Below are positions 47,872 through 57,400 of a DNA stretch of 64,000 bases, piece after piece; the first letter of the stretch is position 1; each line of letters opens with the position of its first letter. The position numbers were made by a program, and so were the translations under genes. This stretch comes from Pseudomonas oleovorans subsp. oleovorans (lineage in GTDB: Bacteria; Pseudomonadota; Gammaproteobacteria; Pseudomonadales; Pseudomonadaceae). The stretch spans positions 1-64,000 of the forward strand of contig NZ_NIUB01000016.1 of the NCBI RefSeq assembly GCF_002197815.1, written 5' to 3'. The notes under the pieces were generated by a model. It made no database searches, had not been told where the DNA came from, and was given only the letters and a program-made list of their open reading frames with translations.

Positions 47872-47976
47872 GTGGAGCTGAGCAGCATTTTCAGCCAGGT
47901 ATCGAGTCAGGCATCGGCGCAGATGTCCCTTGTGCTGCTGCGAAAGACGCTGCAGCCTGGTGCAGCTGGAAGATGA
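47872..47976 (+). pseudogene. short remnant resembling a YjfB-type motility protein
   Basis: GTG 47872 opens a 34-residue frame (VELSSIFSQVSSQASAQMSL then VLLRKTLQ). Its Ser/Gln-rich start and Leu-Leu-x-Lys pattern resemble the N-terminus of the small 'putative motility protein' (YjfB) family, whose members usually have 60-70 residues. The frame stops at 47976, just where the HD-GYP-like remnant and the pentamer repeats begin in another frame. No convincing ribosome site is present. It is probably a truncated gene fragment. Confidence 0.35.
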
Positions 47977-48235
47977 GCGCTATGCGCTGGGCTGGGCTGG
48001 GCTGGGCTGGGCTGGGCTGGGCATGGACCCGACTCAGGCGTTGAAGCCGACGCTGATTCTCTACGACGCCGACATTCCCAAGCAGGAAGCCCTGATCGTC
48101 GATCTCGGCCAGGAGCCGAAGCTCGCCATCGTCCGCAGCCTGCGCCCCGCGCAGCTACCGCTGGAGGTTCTGGAGTACCTCAGCCCGCGGCGCAACCTCA
48201 ACTACCACATCGAGCCCAACCACAAGCCCGCTTGA
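47930..48235 (+). pseudogene. C-terminal remnant of an HD-GYP-type protein
   Basis: The 101-residue frame reads LVQLEDERYAL, then a run of GWAGL repeats, then ALKPTLILYDADIPKQEALI continuing with VDLGQEPKLAIVRSLRPAQL. This pattern (V-x-L-x-D-G, a P-x-[VIL] strand, then VDL and an I-V-R-S-L-x-P segment) is what follows the catalytic domain in many HD-GYP c-di-GMP phosphodiesterases. The HD and GYP motifs themselves are absent, so the fragment cannot be an active enzyme. An ATG at 48023 could start a 70-residue product. The frame crosses the (GCTGG)7 repeat. Family assignment is from pattern memory. Confidence 0.5.
47986..48020. repeat. pentanucleotide microsatellite (GCTGG)7
   Basis: Seven perfect copies of GCTGG run from 47986 to 48020. 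The unit is not a multiple of three, so a change of one copy would shift the reading frame of the surrounding remnant. It is the only simple-sequence tract of this kind seen in the window. Confidence 0.95.
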
Positions 48236-48242
48236 GCCCCTT

Positions 48243-48301
48243 GTAGCCCGGCTGCAATCCGCGGATCGGGGGCCGCGGCTCCAGGATTTCATCCGTGCTA
48301 C
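48243..48301. repeat. REP-like inverted repeat, GTAGCCCGG family
   Basis: GTAGCCCGGCTGCAATCC (48243-48260) faces GGATTTCATCCGTGCTAC (48284-48301), an inverted match with three differences. It sits in the gap before the rlmJ 3' end. A degenerate half of the same kind, TAGCTCGGATGCAATC, lies at about 61869-61884 between trxC and the thioesterase gene. Confidence 0.65.
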
Positions 48302-48305
48302 GCGC

Positions 48306-49163
48306 TTATGACTTGCCGCTTGGCGCTTCCTCTATCAGCCAATCCAGGCGCCAGCCGCCCTGGCTCTGGCCAAGCACATCGGCCAGCCAGGGCAGCAGCT
48401 GCTGCTTGAGCTCATCTTCCAGGCCCCATGGCGGATTGCTGATCACCAGGCCCGAGCCACTCAGGCGCGCGGCGTCGTCCGGCGCGTGCACGTAAAGCTC
48501 GGCACGCAGTAGCTTGGGCGCGGCGCTCTTGCTCAGATCGCGATAGAAGCGCGCCAATTGGCGCTCATCCTTGATCGGGTACCAGATCGCCACGATGGCC
48601 TGGCGCATACGCCCGTGCGCTTCGTTCAAAGCCTCGACGCAGCGCTGCAGCTCATCGCCCTTCTCGAACGGCGGGTCGATCAGCAGCAGCACGCGTTTTT
48701 CGCGGGTCGGCATCAGCGCCCGCGGCACATGCCAGCCTTCCCCCAGGTGCACGGCGACGCGGCGATCGCCGCGCATGTTGTCCTTGAGCAGGCGGCCGTC
48801 CTCGGGATGCTTCTCGTTAAGCTGCAGGCGATCCTGCTCGCGACTGAGCAGGCGCGCCAGCTCCGGCGAGCCGGGGTAATAGCGCAGCTCACCATCGGGG
48901 TTCATCGCCCGCACCACCTCCAGATAGGCTTCCACCGCATCCGGCAGCTGCGTGGCCTGCCACAGACGAGCGATGCCGTCCTGATATTCGCCAGTACGGC
49001 TGGCCTGGTCGCCTCGCAGGTCGTAGAGGCCAATGCCAGCGTGGCTGTCGAGGTAGGCGAAGGGCGCCTCCTTGCGCGACAGTAGGGCGATCAGGCGGGT
49101 CAGCACCAGGTGCTTGAACACATCGGCGTGGTTGCCGGCATGGAAGGCGTGGCGGTAGTTCAT
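48306..49163 (-). CDS. rlmJ: 23S rRNA (adenine(2030)-N(6))-methyltransferase RlmJ
   Basis: Methylates A2030 of 23S rRNA using S-adenosylmethionine. The 285-residue protein begins MNYRHAFHAGNHADVFKHLV, diagnostic of RlmJ (YhiR). It contains the SAM-binding YLDSHAGIGLYDL near residue 36 and the catalytic block LLIDPPFEKGDE near residue 157. Length is normal. It is transcribed towards the remnant region and corresponds to PA5019, which follows msrA in PAO1. Confidence 0.95.
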   Translation of the reverse strand: MNYRHAFHAGNHADVFKHLVLTRLIALLSRKEAPFAYLDSHAGIGLYDLRGDQASRTGEYQDGIARLWQATQLPDAVEAYLEVVRAMNPDGELRYYPGSPELARLLSREQDRLQLNEKHPEDGRLLKDNMRGDRRVAVHLGEGWHVPRALMPTREKRVLLLIDPPFEKGDELQRCVEALNEAHGRMRQAIVAIWYPIKDERQLARFYRDLSKSAAPKLLRAELYVHAPDDAARLSGSGLVISNPPWGLEDELKQQLLPWLADVLGQSQGGWRLDWLIEEAPSGKS

Positions 49164-49285
49164 GCGGGAGTCCTCGAATCAGGCGCGCAGTTTAACAGGC
49201 CGCTGACGACTCGCATCGTGACTTGCTCCATTGCACCTTCAAGGCCTAGGCTGCCTGCTCCTCCACGGACAGCGAGACCCCCGCC

Positions 49286-50326
49286 ATGCCCCTGCAAAAG
49301 CTGCTCGGCAGCGAACTTCCCCTGATCCAGGCGCCAATGGCCGGTTCGCAGGATCACCGCCTGGCCGCCGCCGTATGCGAGGCAGGTGGCCTTGGCTCGA
49401 TCCCTTGCGCGATGCTCACACCTGCCGCCCTGCGCCAGGAACTGCAAGCGATGCGCGGCCTGACCGAACGGCCGTTCAATCTCAATTTCTTCAGCCATGT
49501 GTCGCCCGAACCGGACGCGCCCCGCGAGGCTGGCTGGCGCGAAGCGCTGGCGCCCTACTATGACGAGCTGGGCGTGGACCCGGCGAGCATCGCCAGCGGG
49601 CCTGGGCGCCTGCCGTTCAACGACGAGGCGGCCGCGCTGGTGGAGGAGTTCCGCCCGGCGGTGGTCAGCTTCCACTTTGGCCTGCCGCAGCCGGACCTGC
49701 TGGAGCGAGTCCGCCGCAGCGGCGCGAAGATCCTCTCCAGCGCTACCACGCTGGACGAGGCGCTGTGGCTGCAGGAACACGGCGTCGATGCGGTGATCGC
49801 TCAGGGGCTGGAAGCCGGCGGCCACCGCGGGCACTTTCTCGATCACGACCTGAGCCGCCAGCTCGGCACCTTCGCCCTGCTGCCGCAACTGGTCGATGCA
49901 CTGTCGGTGCCGGTGATCGCCGCCGGCGGCATCGGCGATGCCCGCGGTGTGGCGGCCGCCATGGCCCTCGGCGCTGCCGGGGTGCAGGTCGGCAGCGCTT
50001 ACCTGCTGTGCCCGGAGGCCGCTACCGGCGCCATTCACCGCGCTGCCCTGCAGAGCCCGGCGGCGCGCCATACCGCGCTGACCAACCTGTTCAGCGGGCG
50101 CCCTGCGCGCGGCATCGTCAACCGGCTGATGCGTGAGCTGGGGCCGATCAGCACGCAGGCGCCGGAGTTCCCCCTGGCCACCGCGGCCATCGCGCCGCTG
50201 CGCGCGGCGGCCGAGGCCCAGGGCAGCGGCGACTTCTCGCCACTGTGGGCCGGGCAGAACGTCGCCAGCTGCCGGCCAATGCCGGCGGCCGAGCTGACCC
50301 GTGAACTGGCGCGGGGCTTCGCCTGA
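49286..50326 (+). CDS. nitronate monooxygenase (NPD-like flavoprotein)
   Basis: A 346-residue FMN enzyme of the 2-nitropropane dioxygenase / nitronate monooxygenase family, expected to oxidise alkyl nitronates. The TIM-barrel landmarks are present: LIQAPMAGSQDHRLAAAV at the N-terminus, LTERPFNLNFFSH near residue 60, QGLEAGGHRGHF near residue 173 and the phosphate-binding PVIAAGGIGDARGVAAAMALG near residue 210. It is single and monocistronic, with a REP-like repeat just after its stop. The true substrate may be propionate 3-nitronate or another compound. Confidence 0.9.
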   Translation: MPLQKLLGSELPLIQAPMAGSQDHRLAAAVCEAGGLGSIPCAMLTPAALRQELQAMRGLTERPFNLNFFSHVSPEPDAPREAGWREALAPYYDELGVDPASIASGPGRLPFNDEAAALVEEFRPAVVSFHFGLPQPDLLERVRRSGAKILSSATTLDEALWLQEHGVDAVIAQGLEAGGHRGHFLDHDLSRQLGTFALLPQLVDALSVPVIAAGGIGDARGVAAAMALGAAGVQVGSAYLLCPEAATGAIHRAALQSPAARHTALTNLFSGRPARGIVNRLMRELGPISTQAPEFPLATAAIAPLRAAAEAQGSGDFSPLWAGQNVASCRPMPAAELTRELARGFA

Positions 50327-50332
50327 CAGCCT

Positions 50333-50387
50333 GGTAGGGCGGGTGCAACCCGCCATTCCCGGAGCGGCGGGTTTCACCCGCCCTACC
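50333..50387. repeat. REP-like inverted repeat, GTAGGGCGGGT family
   Basis: A 22-base left arm (50333-50354, starting GGTAGGGCGGGTG) and right arm (50366-50387, ending CACCCGCCCTACC) are inverted copies with one mismatch, around an 11-base loop. The element begins six bases after the nitronate monooxygenase stop. Related copies lie at 1-79 and 59297-59380. Confidence 0.85.
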
Positions 50388-50481
50388 TTCCACCAACGAG
50401 CGATTATCACCACCGATGATGATGCTGGGCAGCCGGGCGACCGCCTGCCTAGACTCGGTCGATCATCTGGAGGCCCGCCCC

Positions 50482-52287
50482 ATGTCCGAGACCCTGCTCA
50501 GCTCCCGCAACCTGGCGTTCGAACTCTTCGAGGTGCTCGACGCCGAAGCCCTGACCCAGCGCCCGCGCTTCGCCGACCACAACCGCGAGACCTTCGAGGC
50601 GGCGATCAGCACCGCGCGCGGCATCGCCGAAGAGCTGTTCGCCCCGCACAACCGCAAGAACGACGAACACGAGCCGCAGTACGTCGACGGCGGCGCGGTA
50701 CTGATCCCGGAGGTCGAGCCGGCCCTGCGCGCCTTCCACGAGGCGGGCTTCCTCAATGCGACGCGCGATTTCGAGCATGGCGGCATGCAGCTGCCCAACC
50801 TGCTGTCGCAGGCCTGCTTCGCCCATTTCCAGTCGGCCAATATCGCCACCAGCTCCTACTCGATGCTGACCATGGGCGTGGCCAACCTGATCGAGGCCTT
50901 CGGCAGCGAGGAGCAGAAAGCCCGCTACCTGCAGCCGATCATCGATGGCCGTTTCTTCGGCACCATGGCGCTGACCGAGCCGCACGCCGGCTCCTCGCTG
51001 TCGGACATCAGAACCCGCGCCGAGCCGCACCCCGACGGCAGCTACCGCATCAAGGGCAACAAGATCTTCATCTCCGGTGGCGACCAGCCGATCTCCGAGA
51101 ACATCGTGCACATGGTGCTGGCCAAGCTGCCGGACGCACCGCCTGGGGTGAAGGGCATCAGCCTGTTCCTGGTGCCCAAGTTCCACGTCAATGACGACGG
51201 CAGTCTGGGTGCGCGCAACGACGTCACGCTGGCCGGCCTGTTCCACAAGATGGGCTGGCGCGGTACTACGTCCACCGCGCTGAACTTCGGCGACAACGGC
51301 GAGTGCGTCGGCTACCTGGTGGGCAAGCCGCACCACGGCCTTTCCTACATGTTCCAGATGATGAACGAGGCGCGCATCGGTGTCGGCATGGGGGCGATCA
51401 TGCTTGGCTACGCCGGCTACCTGTATTCGCTGGACTACGCGCGCAACCGTCCGCAGGGCCGTCAGCCCGATGGCAAGGACCCGAACAGCCCGCAGATTTC
51501 CATCGTCGAGCACGCCGACGTACGGCGCATGTTGCTGACGCAGAAAGCCTACGTCGAAGGCGCTTTCGACCTCGGTCTGTACGCCGCACGCCTGTTCGAC
51601 GACACCCATACCCTGGAAACCGCCGAAGACCGCACCCGAGCACTGGAACTGCTCGACCTGCTCACCCCCATCGTCAAATCCTGGCCGTCGGAGTTCTGCC
51701 TCAAGGCCAACGAACTGGCCATCCAGATCCTCGGTGGCCACGGCTATACCCGCGAGTACCCGGTGGAGCAGTACTACCGCGACAACCGCCTCAATCCGAT
51801 CCACGAGGGCACGCACGGCATCCAGTCGCTCGATCTGCTCGGGCGCAAGGTCTCGCAGAACGGTGGCGCCGCGCTCAAGCAACTGCTCAAGCTGATCAAC
51901 GACTGCTGCCAGCGCGCCAGCGAACATGAGTCGCTCACAGCCCTGCGTCAGCCACTCGAACAATTGCTGGCACGCCTGCAGGCGGTGACCCTGGCCCTGC
52001 TCGGCGACCTGATGAGCGGCAAGGTCAACCAGGGGCTGGCCAACTCGGCGCTGTACCTGAAGGTGTTCGGCCACGCGGTGATCGGCTGGCGCTGGCTGGA
52101 GCAGGCGATTCGTGCCGAGCAGGGTCTGGCCCGCAGCAACAATGCCGAGGAACAGGATTTCTATCGCGGCAAGCTGCAAGCGGCGCGTTACTTCCTGACC
52201 TGGGAAGTACCCAGCTGCCACCATGACCTGGCCATTCTCGAAGCCCGCGACGACACCTGCCTGGGCATGCAGGACGCCTGGTTCTGA
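50482..52287 (+). CDS. acyl-CoA dehydrogenase (long form)
   Basis: An FAD enzyme of fatty-acid beta-oxidation, 601 residues. It is of the larger Pseudomonas type with an extra C-terminal helical domain (PF12806) from about residue 470. The FAD-binding MALTEPHAGSSLSDIRTRA lies near residue 161 and the catalytic glutamate in PIHEGTHGIQSLDLLGRKV near residue 440. Start: ATG 50482 has GGAGG eight bases before it. An in-frame ATG at 50416 lacks a site. It corresponds to PA5020. Chain-length preference cannot be told from sequence. Confidence 0.93.
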   Translation: MSETLLSSRNLAFELFEVLDAEALTQRPRFADHNRETFEAAISTARGIAEELFAPHNRKNDEHEPQYVDGGAVLIPEVEPALRAFHEAGFLNATRDFEHGGMQLPNLLSQACFAHFQSANIATSSYSMLTMGVANLIEAFGSEEQKARYLQPIIDGRFFGTMALTEPHAGSSLSDIRTRAEPHPDGSYRIKGNKIFISGGDQPISENIVHMVLAKLPDAPPGVKGISLFLVPKFHVNDDGSLGARNDVTLAGLFHKMGWRGTTSTALNFGDNGECVGYLVGKPHHGLSYMFQMMNEARIGVGMGAIMLGYAGYLYSLDYARNRPQGRQPDGKDPNSPQISIVEHADVRRMLLTQKAYVEGAFDLGLYAARLFDDTHTLETAEDRTRALELLDLLTPIVKSWPSEFCLKANELAIQILGGHGYTREYPVEQYYRDNRLNPIHEGTHGIQSLDLLGRKVSQNGGAALKQLLKLINDCCQRASEHESLTALRQPLEQLLARLQAVTLALLGDLMSGKVNQGLANSALYLKVFGHAVIGWRWLEQAIRAEQGLARSNNAEEQDFYRGKLQAARYFLTWEVPSCHHDLAILEARDDTCLGMQDAWF

Positions 52288-52336
52288 GCCCTGGCAAGCC
52301 CTGCGCAACCTAATGAAACAAGGAGGATGGTTTTTT

Positions 52337-52367
52337 TTGACAGCGGCGTCAGGCGTCGGGTTAGAAT
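52337..52367 (+). promoter_or_regulatory. candidate sigma70 promoter of the antiporter gene
   Basis: A perfect -35 TTGACA (52337-52342) and a near-consensus -10 TAGAAT (52362-52367) are separated by 19 bases, slightly long. Transcription would begin near 52374, 40 bases before the TTG start codon of the antiporter. Confidence 0.5.
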
Positions 52368-52413
52368 CGCTGGCACGCTGAATGCATATATGACCATCGC
52401 AAGGAGTTAGACA

Positions 52414-54159
52414 TTGGACGCAGGCGCCATCAATCAGCTGTTCTTGATCGGTGCCCTGTTGGTTGCCTTAAGCATCATGGTCAGCTCGGTGTCCACCCGC
52501 GTGGGCATCCCAATTCTGGTCATCTTCCTCGGTGTCGGCATGCTCGCCGGCGTCGACGGCATTGGTGGTATCGTCTTCAACGACTACTCCCTGGCCTACC
52601 TGGTCAGTAACCTGGCGCTGGCTGTCATTCTTCTCGACGGCGGCATGCGTACACGCGCCTCGACCTTCCGCGTTGCGCTGTGGCCATCCATGTCACTGGC
52701 CACACTGGGCGTGGCGATCACTGCCGGCTTAACCGGCGTGGCGGCCGCCTGGCTGTTCAACCTGAGCCTGATCGAAGGCCTGCTGATCGGCGCCATCGTC
52801 GGCTCCACCGATGCCGCCGTGGTGTTCAACCTGCTCAACGGTAAGGGGCTCAACGAGCGTGTTGGCCCGACACTGGAAATCGAGTCGGGCAGCAACGACC
52901 CGATGGCCATGTTCCTCACGGTCACCCTGATCAGCATGATCGCCTCAGGGCAGAACAGCTTTAGCTGGGGCATTCTCAGCAGCCTGGTTCAGCAGTTCGC
53001 TCTGGGCATCGCCCTGGGCGCGCTGGGCGGCTGGCTGCTCCTGCAGCTGATCAACCGCCTGTCGGTGGCTGACGGCCTGTACCCACTGCTTGCCGTCAGC
53101 GGCGGCATCATGATTTACGCGATTTCCGGCATTATTGGCGGCAGCGGCATCCTCGCCGTCTATGTCTGCGGCCTGCTGCTGGGCAACCGGCCGATCCGCA
53201 ACCGTCACGGCATTCTGCATATGTTCGATGGCCTGGCCTGGCTCAGCCAGATCGGCATGTTCCTGGTGCTCGGCCTGCTGCTGACCCCGAGCAATCTGCT
53301 ACCGATCGCCGTACCGGCGCTGCTGCTGTCGCTGTGGATGATTTTCTTCGCGCGGCCACTGTCGGTATTCATCGGCCTGCTGCCCTTCAAGAGCTTCAAC
53401 CTGCGTGAACGCGTGTTCATCTCCTGGATCGGCCTGCGCGGCGCAGTGCCGGTGATCCTCGCGGTGTTCCCGCTGATGGCCGGCCTGGAGAATGCACAAC
53501 TGTTCTTCAACGTCGCCTTCTTCATCGTGCTGGTTTCCCTGCTGCTGCAGGGCACCACGCTGGGCTGGGCTGCGCGCAAGGCCAGGGTGGAAGTGCCGCC
53601 AGTGCCCTTGCCGATATCGCGTGCCGGCCTGGAAATCCACCTGACCAGCCAGTGGGAGCTGTTCGTCTACCGTCTGGGTGCCGAAAATTGGTGCATCGGG
53701 GCGCCGCTGCGGGCGCTGAATATGCCGCCGGGCACGCGTATCGCCGCGCTGTTCCGTGGTCATGAGTTGCTCCACCCATCCGGCAGTACCACACTGCAGG
53801 AAGGCGATATTCTCTGCGTCATCGGCCATGACGCCGACCTGCCGGCGCTGGGTAAACTCTTCAGCCAGGCGCCTAAACGCGGCCAGGATCTGCGTTTTTT
53901 CGGCGACTTCGTGCTCGAGGCTGATGCCGAACTGGCAGCAATCGCAGCTCTCTATGGCCTGAAGCTCAATGATGTCGAAGGCAATCAATCTCTGGGGCGT
54001 TTCATTGCTCAGGCAATTGGCGGCGAACCTATCGTCGGCGACCAGATCGAATGGCAGGGCCTGACCTGGACAGTGGCGCAGATGGAAGGGAACAAGATAC
54101 GCAAGGTCGGCGTCAAATTCCCCGAAGACAGTCGCCCGAACCCCGGGTTGCACTTCTAG
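52414..54159 (+). CDS. cvrA: potassium/proton antiporter CvrA (NhaP2-type)
   Basis: A CPA1-family K+/H+ antiporter of the inner membrane, 581 residues. About twelve helices occupy residues 1-390, with the conserved [12 protein letters not shown] near residue 129 and [12 protein letters not shown] near 153. They are followed by a cytosolic RCK_C (TrkA_C) domain at about 400-485 and a CorC/HlyC-like C-terminal domain at about 495-575, the arrangement of NhaP2/CvrA. The start is TTG 52414 behind AAGGAG. No good ATG is nearby. It corresponds to PA5021 and is monocistronic. Confidence 0.93.
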   Translation: MDAGAINQLFLIGALLVALSIMVSSVSTRVGIPILVIFLGVGMLAGVDGIGGIVFNDYSLAYLVSNLALAVILLDGGMRTRASTFRVALWPSMSLATLGVAITAGLTGVAAAWLFNLSLIEGLLIGAIVGSTDAAVVFNLLNGKGLNERVGPTLEIESGSNDPMAMFLTVTLISMIASGQNSFSWGILSSLVQQFALGIALGALGGWLLLQLINRLSVADGLYPLLAVSGGIMIYAISGIIGGSGILAVYVCGLLLGNRPIRNRHGILHMFDGLAWLSQIGMFLVLGLLLTPSNLLPIAVPALLLSLWMIFFARPLSVFIGLLPFKSFNLRERVFISWIGLRGAVPVILAVFPLMAGLENAQLFFNVAFFIVLVSLLLQGTTLGWAARKARVEVPPVPLPISRAGLEIHLTSQWELFVYRLGAENWCIGAPLRALNMPPGTRIAALFRGHELLHPSGSTTLQEGDILCVIGHDADLPALGKLFSQAPKRGQDLRFFGDFVLEADAELAAIAALYGLKLNDVEGNQSLGRFIAQAIGGEPIVGDQIEWQGLTWTVAQMEGNKIRKVGVKFPEDSRPNPGLHF

Positions 54160-54373
54160 AGTTCGCACGAAAGGTTCTCGCGCGCAGCTCATGCGATATC
54201 GGTAGCGGCTCCGTAAACAGGCGAGGAACGCTTTGCACGCGCATTCGAGCCATCGCACTGTCAATGAGCATTTGACCGGGCTGGCGTTCCAGCCTGTTCA
54301 AACGCAGCATGAGCGCACGCAGGCACTTTCCGTACAGAACCCAGAGCGCGCTGCCAACATTCGACATTCTTGC

Positions 54374-54395
54374 ACGCGGGCCTCATGGCCCGCGT
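54374..54395. promoter_or_regulatory. perfect hairpin in the mscK leader region
   Basis: ACGCGGGCC-TCAT-GGCCCGCGT is a perfect nine-pair stem with a four-base loop, 58 bases before the mscK ATG. No T-run follows on the plus strand. It could be a leader hairpin, a weak terminator of the antiporter transcript, or a dispersed repeat. Nothing else was seen in 54160-54453. Confidence 0.5.
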
Positions 54396-54453
54396 ATTCG
54401 TTGTGCAGCAAACGGCCTACACTGCCATCGTCAACTCATTAGATAGATCGACC

Positions 54454-57400
54454 ATGTCCCTTTTGCGTCGTCCCCTGATTGCTGCCTTCCTTGCTTTTTG
54501 TCTCGGCATCTCCCCTGTTCTGGCCGAAGAACCGCCAAACATCGAAAACGTGCAGCAGAGCCTCGACAGCCTGGCAGACCGCAAACTGCCGGAAGCCGAG
54601 CAAGCGGCCCTGAAACAGACCCTCGAGCAGACCCTGCGCATGCTCCAGGACAGCCAGGCTGTCGAGCAGCGTCTGAGCGATCTGCGCCGGCAGCTGGACG
54701 AAGCCCCCCGCCTGATCAACGAAGCCCAGCGCGATCTGGACAGGCTCAAGGCGACGCCCCCGCAACAAATCTCCACGCGCCATGCGCGCACCCCACTCGC
54801 TCAGCTCGAACAGCTGCTCAACGAACGCTCCAGTCAGATCAGCGAATGGAACAAGGCGATCATCGAGGCCAACAGCCTGGTGATCACCGCACAGACCCGC
54901 CCGGAGCGCGCGCAGGCGGAGATCAGCCAGAACCAGGCACGCAGCCAACTGATCAACGATGCGCTCAAGAGTGGCCGCTACAACGGCAAGGCGCTGACGC
55001 AGGAGCTCCGCGACCAGCTCAACGCGGAGTTGTCGCTGCTCGCCGCGCAAACTCAGCTGCGCCGCCAGGAGCTGGCCGGCAACAGCGTGCTGCAGGACCT
55101 CGGTAGCGCCCAGCGCGCCCTGCTCGAAGAACGTATCAATCGTGCCGAGCAGGAGCGCCAGGCCCTGCAAGGCTTGATCAACGAACGACGCCGTGCAGAA
55201 TCGGAACAGACCGTCGCCGAACAATCGCTCGAGGCCGAACGCGCCAGCTCCGATCGATTGCTGGCCAGAGAGAGCTCGCTCAATCTCAAGCTCTCCGACT
55301 ACCTGCTGCGCGCAACGGAACGCCTCAATGACCTGACCGAGCAGAACCTGCAAATCCGCCAGCAACTGGACAACCTCAATCAGGCCAACCAGGCGCTGGA
55401 CGAGCAGATTCGGGTACTGCAGGGCAGCCTCCTGCTGTCGAAGATTCTCTACCAGCAGAAACAGGCGCTGCCGAAACTCAAGCTAGAAGACGGCTCGCTG
55501 GCCGACGAGATCGCCGACATTCGCCTCTACCAGTTCGAGCTGAACAAGCAGCGCGACGAGATCAGCGACCCCGCCCGCTACGTGGAGAACCTGCTCAGCG
55601 ATCAGCCGAGTGAGGAGGTCACCCCGGAGCTGCGCAACGCACTGCATGCGCAGCTCACGACCCGGCGTGAATTGCTCGATCGCCTCAACCGCGAGCTCAA
55701 TGCGCTGCTCAACGAATCGATCACCCTGCAGCTCAACCAGAAGGAGCTGTCCAGCACGGCCAGTAGTCTGCGCGCCACCATCGAGGAGCAGATGTTCTGG
55801 ATCCCCAGCAACAAACCGCTGAACCTCGACTGGCTCGAGAGCGCTCCCCGGCATCTGCAGCAACAGCTGGAGCAATTGCCCTGGCGCGAAGTCGCCGGAG
55901 AACTGAGCGCAGTGCTGCTGGAGCGCCCGCTGGTCTTTCTGCCTTTGCTGCTACTCTGCGCACTGATCGTCTGGCGCCGCCAGTATCTGTTCGGCAAGCT
56001 CGGCAGCCTGCATGACGACATTGGCCATTACAAACGTGACAGCCAGCTGCATACGCCACTCGCCATTGGCCTGAATCTCATCCTGGCCCTACCCGGTGCG
56101 CTGTTTCTCAGCCTGTGCGGCTATGCCCTGCTGATGGAGCCGCGCGGGCAGAGCCTCTACCTCGGTACGGCACTGTACGAGATGGCGCAGGCCTGGCTGG
56201 TGTTCTACACTCTGCACCGGATCCTCTCGCCCAACGGCGTTGCGGTGCTGCACTTCCATTGGCCGCCAGCCAGTGTCAGCTTCATTCGCCGCCATATCCG
56301 CAATCTGGGCTTCGTGGTCCTGGCCCTGGTGGCGGTCACCAGCATTGCCGAGCATCAGCCGGCAAGTCTGGCCAATGACGTGATCGGCATCGCCGTGGTA
56401 CTGAGCTGTTATGCGCTGATGGCCTGGCAACTGTTCCGTCTGTTGCTCGGCACGCCACAACGGGAGAACACCTCAACCCTGCGCGCCACCGTTGGCCTGT
56501 TGTTCAGCCTGCTCCCCATCGTATTGATGGTGGCCGTCGGGATGGGCTACTACTACACCGCCCTGAAACTCACCGACCGCCTGATCGACACGCTCTACCT
56601 GCTGATCTTCTGGCTGATACTCGAGGCGGCCTTCGTCCGTGGCCTCAGTGTCGCGGCGCGTCGTCTGGCCTATCAGCGGGCGCTGGCGCAACGTCAGGCA
56701 CAGGGCAGTGACAGCGATGCCGTGATCGAAGAACCCACGCTGGATATCGAACAGATCAACCAGCAGTCACTGCGCCTGATCCGCCTGGCACTGCTGGGCG
56801 GTTTCCTGCTGTGCCTGTACTGGGTCTGGTCCGATCTCATCGGCGTATTCACCTACCTCGAGACCATCAGCCTTTACCAATACAGCAGTGGCACGGGTGA
56901 TGCCGCGACCATGATTCCCATCAGCCTGTTGGATGTCATCGGCGCCCTTCTCATCATCGCCATTACGGTTGCCCTGGCGCGCAACCTGCCGGGGCTGCTG
57001 GAGGTGCTGGTGCTGTCGCGCATGCGCCTGGCGCAGGGCAGCGCCTATGCCACGACCACCCTGTTGTCCTATGTGCTGGTCGGCATCGGCATCGTCAGCA
57101 CACTGTCGACCCTTGGCGTGAGCTGGGACAAGCTGCAATGGCTGGTGGCGGCGCTGTCGGTCGGCCTGGGTTTCGGCCTGCAGGAAATCTTCGCCAACTT
57201 CATTTCAGGTTTGATCATCCTGTTCGAACGGCCGGTGCGCATTGGCGATGTGGTGACCATCGGCAACCTGTCGGGCACGGTCAGTCGGATCCGGATCCGC
57301 GCCACCACTATCACCGATTTCGACCACAAGGAAATCATCGTCCCGAACAAGACCTTCATCACCGGCCAGTTGATCAACTGGTCGCTGAGCGATACGGTCA

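Noticed and set aside
47986..48020. Tandem repeats considered as a CRISPR array
   Set aside because: The units are contiguous 5-mers with no spacers, and no cas genes are nearby.
50301..51194. Arg-rich plus-strand frame crossing the REP-like element into the acyl-CoA dehydrogenase gene
   Set aside because: It is an alternative frame of the dehydrogenase with extreme Arg content and no domain.
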